NCBI GenBank assembly: GCA_030267565.1
Contig: BRXU01000026.1
Coordinates: 1,240,001 to 1,304,000, forward strand
Direction: 5' to 3'
Source: Pleodorina starrii
Lineage: Eukaryota > Chlorophyta > Chlorophyceae > Chlamydomonadales > Volvocaceae
DNA: 64,000 nucleotides
A program made the translations under genes and the position numbers. The notes under the pieces were generated by a model. The model ran no database searches, was not told the DNA's origin, and was given only the letters and a program-made list of their open reading frames with translations. The number at the start of each line of letters is the position of its first letter. Positions within the stretch are counted from its first letter, which is position 1. This document shows, piece after piece, positions 34,457 through 57,634 of this stretch.

Positions 34457-37400
34457 GCGCGCGTACCCCCGCCCCCCCCACCCCACCCACCCTCCCGCGC
34501 CCTGTCCCGAGGCATGTAGGCCAGATCAGCCATGTGGTCTAGAATGGTGTTCCATTGGTTCAGTGCCGCGGTGGGATCCGAATAGTTGCGGATGGCCTGT
34601 GGGGGTGTGGGTGGGTGTGTGCCGGGGGGAGGGGGTGTTGGGGCAGGGTGTTGGGGGGAGCGAGGGAGGGAAGGGGTTTGGTGACAAAGATTAGGACACC
34701 GCAGCGGAGGCGGAGGCGGGGTGGGGGTGGGGGCTTGATGGCAGCGGGCAGGGAGCGAGGGAGGGAGGGAAGGGGGCGGAAGTTTGGGGTTTAGGGTGGG
34801 AGTTGGAGATGGAGATGGCGGCAGCAAGGGGGCGGGCGGGCGGGTGGGCGGGGTGGGGCGGGGTGGGTGTCCGCGCCTGCCATCCCCTGATGGCCTCTGT
34901 CGTGTGATCCCCACATGCGCTGCAGTCAGGCCCCCCCACATGCGCTGTCAGGGCGCTGTGTATGTTTAGGCCGGAGCCCGTGAACGGTAGCGGCCCGGGA
35001 GTCCGTGGTGGTGGTGGTGGTGGTGGTGGGGCTACGGAAGAAGCCACGGAACAACCCACCAACCCACGTCCCGGTGGACCGCCCCCCACACCCCCCGGCC
35101 TATACGTGGATAACCCCCCACCCTCTGCAGTCGTCAGTCCCAGCTCAGCTCCAGCTTACCTATCGACCCGACGACGGACAGACAGACAGACAGACAGACG
35201 GACTAACGGACCGACGGACGGACAGACGGACAGACAGACAGACCTTGGAGGGCAGCGTGGCGATAAACTTTCCGCTGTCCAGCTCGGCCCAGGGGGCAGG
35301 GTGGTTTCGGAGCGTGCTCTGCCAGTCGGCCTGCGTGTAGGTGTGTGTTGTGGGAGGGGGGGAAGGCGGGGGGATTGTGTGGGCGTGTGTGTGTGGAATG
35401 GGTGGGTGGGTGGGTGGGTGAGGGTAAGAAGGAATCGCAGCATTGGGAGCGGATGGGGTGGGAGGTTGATGGGTAGAGGGCGGGGGCGGGGGCGGGGTGG
35501 AGGGTGGAGGGTGGGGAGCTGGAGCTCGACAGATACACACGATGAGACGCACACGGCTCCCACCCCCCGGCACAGTGTACACAACTCCCGCCCTCCCTCC
35601 CAGCACAACGCAGCGCAGCATAGCACAGCACAGCGCAGCACACGGGGCTGGTCCCTCCTTGCCGCCTCGTCCCTCCCTCCCATCGGCACTTTGTCCCACT
35701 TCTTGTCCCCACGTGGTCGTGGCCTCGATACCACATCAGCACGGCACGGCACAGCACAGCACAGCAGGGCACGGTACGACACTTCACCCCGGATGCCGCA
35801 ACACATACAACAGCTGTCAACTCACCACGCTGTCAATCCCCAGCCGAAAGTACGGCGCCCGTATGGCTCCCGAGATGGTGACCTGTGCGAAGGAGGAGGA
35901 TGTGTAACGCAAGGCAGGCACGCATGAGTCCCTGATTCCCTAACCCTCAAGCCTCAACTCCCCCCTTTAGCCGCACCCTCCCCTCACTCTCAAGCCTCAA
36001 CCCCCCACCACCAGCAGCCACACCCACCATCGGGTCCCTCACCCTCACCGTCGGCCCTTAACCCCGCCGCCTCCGCGTACGCAAGCCGCGCCCATCGTCA
36101 ACCCCCCCTCCCCCCCCAAACACACAACCTCTTCACCTGTATGTTGCCCAGATTTGTCCCGGGGGGTAGGGTGATGTAGACGAGGCCGCCCAGGGGGTTT
36201 CCCGCAGAGGTGATGGCAGAGGACATGGAGAAGCGACTGACGGCGTACGGCAGACGAAACCACACGGGTTTGGATGAGAGGTCATCCGTGTGGGAGCCGA
36301 TCTGCGGTAGGGGGGGAGAGGGAGAGGGGGGGGAAGGGAGGGGGGAAGAGGGGGGTTGAGAGTGAGGGGGTCAGCCCCCTTTCCCCCGTTGCCATCCCGC
36401 CGTCCCAGATCCACCCCCCAGCTAGCAGCGCACATCCTGGGGGCGTTTTGCCCCCAAGGCCACACCCAAGAACCCAACACCCCCCCCCCAAGTATCACAC
36501 ACACACAGCCACCCCCCCCCCACACACACACACGCACACGCACACACGCACCTGCACTTGCAGTCCCGCCCGGCTGAAATTCGCGGGCGGAGGCTGCACC
36601 GTCACCGTCACGAGCGCACCGGGCGCCGCGTAGAGGCCCGTGGAGCGCCACAGCCGGCCCGGGTAGCCGGCGTAGCCGTACCGGTACGGCGGCGGGTTGT
36701 ACGACGCATTGATGGTGAGGGTGACGTCGACGGGGGTGGCGCTGGCGGGTACATCGCCTGGGTAGAGTGCCGCCGAGGGCGAGGCGGTAAGGTTGTAGAT
36801 GTCACTCCGCCTGATGGCCATGGCCTCCAACATCACCTGATGCGTGAATAGAGTTGAGACGAGACGAGGCGAGGCGAGTTGGGTGAGGGTGCACATGACG
36901 GCGGTTTTAGGGGGTTTAGGGGGTTTAGGGTTTTTAGGGGGTTTAGGGTTTGAAGGGGGTTTAAAACCCCAAGTTGAGACGGGTTGGGTGAATGTACACG
37001 ACGGCGGATAGGACGTGAGCGTGTGCGTGTATGTGTGCGTGCGTGTATGCGTGTGCGTGTTCAAGGTGGAGGGCACGGACGGGCTTTCGGTGTTGATTGT
37101 ACAACGTGCGGCACCCTGGTACCTTGACCGCGGGAAGAGAAGGCGGGAGGGAGGGGCGGAGCGAGCGGGCCAGCGCGTGTTCATTCGATGCCCGGCTGTG
37201 CATGCGCTACACCGAAACCTACCCCACACCAGGCAACCCAGCCCAATGCCAGACAGCACGGCGCCCAACACCGACACTCCACCGCTGCAGCACCCCTATC
37301 TACTCCACAGTCGACACCAACACACGCAACACCCGCACCAAAACCAAAACCGTGTTGTCGCATCTATCTCGCCCGCCCCCCCCCGCCCGGCTCCGGCCTT

Positions 37401-40400
37401 TACGTGGATAACCCCCACAAACCTGCGTGAGGGCGCTGGTGTTGGCGGCGGTGACATTGAAGGGGCGGGCGGGGCCGATGGGTATGCGTGTGGAGCCGGC
37501 GCTGAGGGCGTCCACCACCGCCCACACGCCCTCCAGACCGCTGCCCGACGAGTTGGTCCGGGAGGGCAACAGATTGAACATCTGCTGCAGCGCAGATAGG
37601 GCTGCAGTGGCAGGAGCAGGAGCAGGGCAGGGTTGGTGGTTGGGGGGATCAAAAGTTATTTTTTCCAGGTTTTCAGCTGCCAGCAGGGAGGCCCGACCGA
37701 CCGCCCCACGATTGCCATGCCCGCTCACGACGCCCCTGCAGGATATCAAAACGTCCAAGCAGCAGCCCGACCAAAAACAAAGTGCGTGCTGGTGGTGGTG
37801 TGTGTGCTGGTGGTGGGAATGGGGGTGGTGTGTGTGTGGTCGTGTGGGGCAATGCCACTCACTGGTGGTGTAGTAGGCCGCGGGTGGGAAGGCGGGTCCG
37901 CCGCTGAGGGAGGTCGCCAGGGAGCTCTGTGTGCACGTGCGTGTGCGTGTGTGCGTGTGTGTATGTTTAGGGGGGGGGAGTAGGGAGGGGAGAAGGCAGG
38001 GGGGAAAGAGGGGGAGAGGGGGGAGAGAGGCGGGGCGGGGCGGAAACTGAGCAACCACATTCAGTCACACGGCAGCAGTCGCACACACATAGACACACGT
38101 GCACACAGAGCAAACTTAAACCTCAGAGCCGCACTGCAGTCACATCGATTTAACCGTCTTTTGCCTTCTGCAAGTATCGGTGGGTGGGTGGGCATATTTC
38201 GGGTTGGGTGGGCATGTTTCTGCCTTCCCCAGCCAAGGGAACCTCCCCTCCCCTCGCCGTTGCTTTTTACTCTGTGGCACCCGGTGCACCGATACGGAAC
38301 GTGATGCGGGATGCGAGTACGTGAGGTGCTTGGCGTAGCGCGTTTCGTTCGCGAGGCAACGAAGAGTGAGTAAACGATGAATCCGCGCGTGCGTGCGTGC
38401 GTGCGTGCATGCGAGGTGGTTTCCGGGTCGTTGCAGTATGTATGTACACGGCGGGCGAAACGCGCACACGCACGCACGTGCAACGGCGGGGGGCACACAT
38501 ACAGCGAGGTGGCTTGGCACGTGCCGTACACACGCCGTACAAACCCACCGCAACAAAGTACGAGTTGTAGTACAGCCAGCTTGTGGGCGGCGGCGACAGC
38601 GACGACGGCGGGGCCTGCATGTGCAACACCGGCACATACATGCATACGTGCAGGCAAGCACGCACGCACGCAGCAGTGATTCATACATTATTAGCAAGCA
38701 TGCGCGTGCACACACAATGGAACGTACGTGTATCATGTACATATGACGGACATACGTACAGCAACGAAGTCGTACATAAACACTCATTCATTCACCCTCG
38801 TCTTTTAACCTCACCGATCAGCGAGCCGCCGCCGTCACACAACCTAGCCATGCATCTAGCATACAATCTAGCTACAACCCATCTAGCCAGCTAGCTAGCT
38901 AGCTAGCTAGGGACCTAGCTGTCTACATCGCCACGTATGTACGAACGTACCGCCGGGCCGTCCTGCGCGTCCGTGGTGACAGCCAGGCCCAGCGGCCACA
39001 AGATCCGATTGATGGACAGCTCCGTGAAGATATTGGCGCCGGCGTGGGAGTAGCCCCAGTACCAGGCGTGGCCTGCATGAGGTGCATACATGCACACGTT
39101 CATACACACGTTCATACGTGGTCAATACACATACGTAGCATGTAGCCGTCCATACATGTGTGTAGCGTCACTCGCCCGCCCACCCGCCCGCCCACCCACC
39201 CACGTGCCCACCCACGTGCCCAGCCCACCTGCCACCAGCAGTCCCTTGCCGGTCGTGTTGGCGAATGCGATCAGGCCGGAGATCTGAGCCTCCGTGTAGG
39301 TGGTGTAGGTGTCCAGGCTGCGAGACAGAGAGAGTGCGAGAGTGAGTGAGTGAGAGAGAGAGGGACAGAGAGCGAGAAATAAGCAAACAACAAAGCAAGC
39401 ATGTGCACACAATGTAGGTAATAGGTGAGATAGTGGGAGGAGGTAGGTAGGTAGGTAAGTCGGTAGGGAAGAAACTAGGTGGGAGGCCCCCGGGTCGTTG
39501 TTGCGGTGGGCCCCCTCCCTCCTTCCCTTGACCTATCGCGCGTGTGGACTGTGGCTGGCGGTCCCGCATCCCACCGGGGATTTGAGATCGGGACCACCCA
39601 CCCACCCACCCACCCACCCACCCACCCATCCACCCACCCACCCACCCACCCACCCACCCATCCACCCACCCACCCACCCACCCACCCACCCACCCATCCA
39701 GCCACCCACGCAGCCACCCACCCACCAGAGCACGTCCACATTGTCCCAGGCGCCTCCAGCGATAGCGGTGAGGTTGGCGTTCACGTCCGCAGTCACCGTA
39801 ATGGGGCTCGAGCTGCTGGACTGGAGGGCCTGCACAGCACAGTTTACATACGTCACATATGACGCCCCACGTCATACGTACGTCCGCATGCATACACGCA
39901 CATACACGCATGCACGGGCGCAGCGAAGGCATGTACCATACGGGAATGAAGCAAGCAAGGCATCTCCCTACCCACCTCCCTCCCTCCCTCCCTCCCTCCC
40001 TCCCTCCCTCCCTCCCTCCCTCCCTCCCTCCCTCCCTCCCTAAAAACCTAAATTAAATTCTAAAACCCTAAAAACCCTAAACCCCTCCCTCCCTCCCTGC
40101 CTCCCGACCTGTGCCACGTTGGTCAGCGCAGGTGACGCCCAGCTCTTCATGGAGGACGGGGCCGCCAGCCGGATGGTACTCCGATTGGCGGTCTTTGCGT
40201 CCGCCAGCCAGCGGAACGAGTTGACCACCAGCTGGCTCCACCCGTCGCTGGAGTTGCAGCAGGCTGCGGTGCGGGAGTGTGCGTGTGGGAGCGATAGGCG
40301 TCTGTTGGTTGGTTGGTTTGACAGATGGATAGATGGAGAGGCATGGCAGCAGACGATTGCTGCTGTGTGGGGTGGATCGCTAGATGGCGATGCGTGTCGG

Positions 40401-41290
40401 GGGATACACGCACACGCACATGCAAATGATGCGCCTTGCGTTGTAGTATGTATGTACGCGTGGGGACCATACCCGACGACCGCATCATGTCATCACCACC
40501 ATCCAGTTAACACGACCCGTCGGCGGCCCCGTCCCCGTGAATGCAAACAATCGGTGCTCCGGCCACATGGGGCCTGTGGCGAAGATCCCGTACGTGTGCA
40601 TCAAGCAAGGGTAATGACGGCGCAGGGTTGCGCAGGTTCGGCAAGGGACTTCGTCGGTACTGCATGCATGCGTGCAGGTAATAAAGCTATTCGCCTCGTG
40701 AGGCACTCCGTCAAAGTGAACGGGGGATCGCGTCAATATTTTAATCTGCAACATTTCCTAAGCCATCAGCCAAAAAGCTGGCTGTTTTGCAGAGACAAAA
40801 TTAGGCCCAGGCTCGTCCACCGAACGTCAAGCGTAGCGACAGCGTGCTGTTCTGGGATGCAAATGCATAAAAAAAGGTTAAGCATGCACATTTGGTGCTG
40901 CGCTTGTGTACAGTGGCATCAGCCGCTGTGCATTCGGCTCGAATGCCGTAAGAAGTGCACAGTAAACTCACGCTTCACTATGCCCTCGTGGCCGATGGCG
41001 ACGACCCTACTGGCGGACGGCGTCTGCACAGCCACCGCGACTGGTATCGGCGAGCTGCTTATGCCCAGCGCAACCGGGAAGCCAAACGGCGCCCAAAGGA
41101 AGTAACTCGACGCGTAGGCACTCTTTGAGCCATATGTACCATTAATTCCATCTAACAAAAGGGGCAGGTTTTGGTTGTAAAAGGTTGAGAGGTCTGTTTG
41201 AACCTGGGCGGAGGGCAGACCGGGCAGCGAAAACAGGCTTGCCCAGAATGCAATTGATAAATACAATCTCCTCATGCTAGCGGGGAACAT
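29311..41290 (-). CDS. Secreted M60 (enhancin-like) zinc metallopeptidase with pherophorin-type linker, 22 exons
   Basis: Exons from 5': 41290-40972, 40263-40109, 39829-39726, 39317-39229, 39072-38951, 38614-38549, 37926-37863, 37601-37423, 36836-36552, 36301-36137, 35882-35826, 35330-35244, 34596-34491, 33911-33823, 33434-33294, 32829-32680, 32061-31987, 31563-31518, 31162-31060, 30722-30253 (acceptor 30704 also fits), 29924-29794, 29484-29311. They give 1058 residues in phase. A signal peptide covers residues 1 to about 28. Exon 15 encodes HELGHNHQ (HExxH at about 647-651) with a downstream Glu in TTESFVNLF, the zinc ligands of M60 peptidases. GVNLVPFYRTWGFPVS closes the catalytic unit. A Ser/Pro rod (about 801-865), like those of volvocine wall proteins, precedes a Cys-rich tail. 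The M60 family includes mucin- and glycoprotein-cleaving enzymes. Likely acts in the extracellular matrix; the substrate is inferred. Confidence 0.88.
30486..30700 (-). other. Ser/Pro (hydroxyproline-type) rod coding segment of the M60 gene
   Basis: Exon 20 encodes a run of PPPSPSPxPPSP units of about 60 residues. In volvocine algae such SP/SPP repeats form the stiff, glycosylated polyproline II rods of pherophorins and related matrix proteins (established knowledge). It is bordered by Cys-containing segments on the C-terminal side (CAPYDAACVKCQRAP). Confidence 0.85.
31405..31517 (-). repeat. CCACCCAGCCAC microsatellite abutting a splice donor
   Basis: Plus-strand CCACCCAGCCACCCA units fill the start of M60 intron 18. 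The intron donor GTGGGTGGC (minus, from 31517) is the first unit of the array, so the exon 31563-31518 is directly followed by repeat DNA. Confidence 0.8.
32368..32386 (+). repeat. Telomere-type tract in an M60 intron
   Basis: GGGTTTTAGGGTTTTA inside intron 16. A reverse-complement tract AAAACCCTAAAACCCAA lies at 32643-32659 in the same intron. Confidence 0.6.
34384..34454 (+). repeat. CA dinucleotide microsatellite
   Basis: About 30 CA units from 34401, in M60 intron 13, with a shorter CA run at 34184-34212. The pair lies within 250 bases of each other and may vary in length between strains. Confidence 0.9.
34964..34990 (-). repeat. Intronic dispersed repeat, short copy (minus orientation)
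   Basis: The reverse complement reads CTACCGTTCACGGGCTCCGG then CCTA, matching the middle of the family (compare 62042-62105). It is gene-sense in M60 intron 12 (35243-34597). The same intron holds an oppositely oriented copy at 35094-35120. Confidence 0.75.
35094..35120 (+). repeat. Intronic dispersed repeat, short copy (antisense to M60 gene)
   Basis: CCGGCCTATACGTGGATAAC followed by a C-run and CTCTGCAG. It lies in M60 intron 12, antisense to the gene, 124 bases after the donor. Confidence 0.8.
36905..36958 (+). repeat. Interstitial telomere-like tract (TTTAGGG / TTTTAGGGG mix)
   Basis: Seven irregular units such as TTTTAGGGGG and TTTAGGG in M60 intron 8. Together with tracts at 40041-40085, 32368-32386 and 32643-32659, this gene carries four telomere-type tracts in introns. 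Confidence 0.75.
37388..37422 (+). repeat. Intronic dispersed repeat touching a splice donor (antisense copy)
   Basis: CGGCTCCGGCCTTTACGTGG and on lies antisense in M60 intron 8. Read on the gene strand, the donor after exon 37601-37423 runs GTTTGTGGGGGTTATCCACG, so the inverted repeat begins five bases inside the intron. Confidence 0.82.
39597..39725 (-). repeat. CCAC microsatellite forming the start of an intron
   Basis: About 30 CCAC/CCAT units. On the gene strand the donor GTGGGTGG after exon 39829-39726 is the first unit of the repeat. Confidence 0.88.
39977..40085 (+). repeat. CCCT microsatellite followed by telomere-type tract
   Basis: About 16 TCCC units (39977-40040) run directly into CCTAAATTAAATTCTAAAAC and then CCTAAAAACCCTAAACCCC (40041-40085), in M60 intron 2 next to the donor at 40108. 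Confidence 0.85.
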
Positions 41291-41376
41291 TTCATAAATT
41301 GTTTAGCAAGAAAATGCGAAGAAACTGAATGTTGCTGCGTTCGCAGGGCGCGTTGGCCCGTCAATTCGGGACGCAG

Positions 41377-41382
41377 TATATA
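41377..41382 (-). promoter_or_regulatory. Probable TATA box of the M60 peptidase gene
   Basis: TATATA, palindromic, about 87 bases upstream of the ATG at 41290, in a 185-base space between the gene and the truncated LINE. Chosen by position and sequence only. Confidence 0.45.
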
Positions 41383-41475
41383 GCGGCGTATGTAAGTGAC
41401 AATACTTGTGTTTGTCTATTGGATCGATAGATTGTCAGTGCCGCATAATAATAATACTTGATGAGTCTCGTAAAC

Positions 41476-43065
41476 GATGATGATGATGTTACAAGCTTTG
41501 AGCTCGTAAGGCCCAGACGAGCCAGGAGGCTCATGGACCACTAGAACCCGATAAAACTAGATAGAAATCAAGAAAGGAAACATAAAGAAATATTTATCAA
41601 GCAACCAAGTTAAACTGGTATGCCGGTACTCAGACTTCGTAACCGACGCATCTCGTGGAGCGCTTTAGCAATCAAACGCTGATCTCCTAGTGTCATGACA
41701 GCGCACATATTACCATTAGGCAACGCGTCCGATAACTGCAAATTCTGGCGAATGCCTTCATAAGCAGGACACTCCAGAAAAACGTGGTACTCGTCTTCAA
41801 CCGCACCGGTATTACACATAGGGCAAACACGATCCGCTCTCGTTCTACCATTCGGACGGTTAACCTCAATCGCCCAACAGCAAAGGCGGAAACGAATCAA
41901 ACTCCGATGATGACTGGAGGGGATGTACGTCTTGAGATGGCTGGGGTCGCCCATCCAGTGCTCATACCGACACATCTTTACCCCCGGCCGACGGTTATCA
42001 GAAACAAAGTCGCGAGGATTTACGGTGAGACGCTCATTAGCCCAGCCCGCATCCAGCCTATCCTTAAGCTCACCAAGCAGCCAAGGAATATCCAACTTAT
42101 GAGAAGACAAAGCATCCACCTTGCTCTCGGTATCCAAACTCCCAGTCACACTATCCACGTCGTACCCCAGCGCCCGAAGCACCCTTAGAACCTTCGCACC
42201 CCACGAATCATGAAGGCCGTCTCCCATTAAGGCGAAACGTAGCTCTTCTCTAAAAACATGATGGTAAATAGAACTCTCGGACTCCACCAACTTATTCCAA
42301 AAACGAAAGATGAGCCTCGCCCAAAACAAATGAAGGGGGTGTTGGCCAAATTCCCGAAACACCAACGCGGTGGTGGCAGTTTTAACACACGCTAAGGCAC
42401 GTAAATACGAGAGCTGAAGCCCTACCATCCGATCGGCAACAGCCCTGTCAAACAGGCAAGTCCGCGATTCGTCTGCCTCCAGGATCTGAACAAGAAGATC
42501 TGGAGCCCAAACTTGAGCCCCGTAAGAGAGGATTGGCCGGATCTGTGCATTAAAGCATTTTAGCCCTACCCCGGGAAGAAGAAGCCCCTGCCGTCGCAGC
42601 TTATTTATTAAAGAGAAAATGGCACGTTGCCCTGCCGAAAAAAGCTCGTCAGTGCATGACACGAAAGGCAAATCTGGTCCGTAGTGGATCCCCAGATACC
42701 GCGCACGTCCCACCCAATCGATAGGCTTAGAGGCCCACTGACCGTTCTCCCAGCTAGACATGACGAACGGAGGCCCTAAACCCATCACTTCTCGAATGCG
42801 CGGGTTGGCGTGTACGCCTAAAATTTCTGTTTTCTTAACATTCACCCGCATACCAAAGGTCGCACACCATAACCCAAGCATCTGTAGCAACCGTTCCAGA
42901 CGCGCCCTTGAGCGTGCAAACAAACTAAGATCATCTGCGTACAGCAGTAAGGGAATCCTAAAACCATCTGCACAAGGACACTTGTTCGCGTACATGAACG
43001 AGGGGCGATCCCTGTCCAAGACGTCGATAAAATCCGCAAAGCTCTCTCCCTGGAACCCTGGTACA
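41476..43065 (-). mobile_element. 5'-truncated LINE insertion with perfect 13-bp target duplication
   Basis: The insert is flanked by identical copies of GAGTCTCGTAAAC at 41463-41475 and 43066-43078. Its 3' end (minus strand) has the GAGCTCAAAGCTTGTAA box followed by a CAT-repeat tail (41476-41488). The same 3' UTR block as in the LINE at 4141-9210 is present, but the protein differs at many positions, so it is a sister family. It starts inside the reverse-transcriptase domain, the usual result of incomplete target-primed reverse transcription. It sits about 190 bases upstream of the M60 start codon on the same strand. Confidence 0.93.
41610..43065 (-). pseudogene. C-terminal part of LINE reverse transcriptase (truncated ORF2)
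   Basis: An open frame without stops from the truncation point to the TAA near 41610, about 485 codons. It starts just before the catalytic YADDLSLFAR and runs through the thumb and C-terminal region to the CCHC-like CPMCNTGAVEDEYHVFLEC. The endonuclease and the N-terminal half of the reverse transcriptase are missing, so the copy cannot move by itself. The clean frame indicates a recent insertion. Confidence 0.9.
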
Positions 43066-43078
43066 GAGTCTCGTAAAC

Positions 43079-44769
43079 AGGGTAGTACGGTCTACTGAAG
43101 TGCGCATTGCCGGACAGTCCTCCAGAGAAGAGACAAAGCACAGAGACACGCATTGCACGTAATCCTTGATCTTTTTTACCTATAATAAAGGAAAAGTCCA
43201 GTTTCAGAGGTTTAAGACAATACCTTGGCGGGCCAGTTTAGTGTTCTAAGGTCTGAGTAATAGGCTTTTCACACGGCACGCTGTGTTTCTCCAAGTTGTA
43301 CTCATGTTATAGCAAGTGCAACGATTTTAAATGAGATGTTGTACATTCGCGCGGAACGCTTGTTTGGCCTCATTTTGCTGCTCACCGCGGTAGGCCTGAC
43401 AAGGTCATTGCCTGTCACTGAGCCAATAGCCGTTCACACGTATTAGCCGGCTTTGGGGCGGGTCCGCGGGGGTCCGCGGATAGAAATAAGGGCGATTTGG
43501 TGGCAGACAGTTGTCTGGCGCAAGCTTGTAATGTGCCTTGCGCCCTTGCCCGCTCCTTGCCAAATACAGTAAAGCAGTGGGCTTTCAGTGAAAATGCTGC
43601 GCCACGACGCCTGAAGGGGAAATTTACAGAGGGTCGGAAGCAATGCACCCGGATCTCCCTCCAGTCCCCTCTAGCTAGGTTTCCGTTTAGCGTCACCTGG
43701 ATCTGGACATAGTGTCCCACGAGTTACCTTCGAAGTTTCACTTTCTGCTGAGGCATATTTGCCCGCCCCTTTGGCTTCGGTTTCCTCGCTCTCGGGAGCG
43801 ATCACCCTTGGTGCTGACTAAGTTCCGCCTTACACATCCGTCCGCACCTGCTGATGATGAGCTGTCCAGGGCTGTCCTGGCCCGCGGCGCACCGCAGCTG
43901 TACCCACCGTCGAGCTGTAAAATTAGGGCACACTGTTTGGGATTCACAGAATGCCTTTGATCGGAGGCGATGAGAGGGAAAATTGTGCCTGTGCACGTCG
44001 CGTGCACAGGGAAGTGCGGGTGGCCAGCGCTCGTCCCCAACACGGGCGCCTGATCCTGGCCTGATGGTAAATATCCCAGCGGCATTCGTGTCAGGGGCGC
44101 GGAGATGTCCTCGCACGCCGACAGCAGACAGCAGTAGACGGCGGCCTGGCAGGCATCGCGTGGCGTGGGATTCCGCAGGGAAAGTGGTGCGGTGGGAGGG
44201 ACAGAGGGCAACAAGCTTCCATCGTCTTGCTGGGCCTTGGTCTTGGTCTTGGTCATGACGGCGTTCAAAACGTCCGCGCCCAACCCCCGACGATCACTGT
44301 ACAAGCCCGCTGCCGGCGCTCAACCGTACGTTACGCCCATTGTATAGCATAGACCCACAGCGCAGAGCAGCCACGGTGTATATGTATGTGTAGGCTGTCC
44401 TGTAGTCCAGAGGTAGAAACCCTGCCCCTTTCGTTCCGTACAATGGATCACTCAGACTGCCTGATTTGCACCTGCTCTCCGTCTTGGCGGTGTCTTCAAT
44501 AGCTTTGTAGTTGATCCAACCGCCTTGAAATAAGAAAGGCCATAACAACCTGTGTCGTGGTTGCTCTCGGTCATGGATCCGACCTCAATTCTCCGCCCTC
44601 TTTAAAATGCAATTGATGGCCCATGATTAAAGTGTAAAATGCGGCGGGTGTGGGCTCATCGGAGTTCAACTTACACGCCGCCGCATTGAGCTCTCGCAAG
44701 ACGGAGCGCTTGTCCAGGAAGCTAGCCAAGATCCTGTAGTAATACATCACATTTCAACCGATAGACATT
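43079..44769. other. Intergenic region between truncated LINE and the FtsHi gene
   Basis: No gene is supported. It is less GC-rich than the genes. A minus-strand open frame of 188 codons (43738-44304) has no recognisable domain and no exon partners. The last 200 bases (CCTCTTTAAAATGC near 44597) probably include the promoter of the gene at 44770. TGTAA occurs at about 43915 and 44634. Confidence 0.5.

Positions 44770-57634
<12,865 letters not shown>

Noticed and set aside
33679..34941. 420-codon minus-strand open frame with Val/Cys runs
   Set aside because: It contains two real M60 exons joined by unspliced intron and CA microsatellite; the exons splice cleanly without it.
43738..44304. 188-codon minus-strand open frame
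   Set aside because: No recognisable domain, no splice partners and ordinary composition; kept as intergenic.
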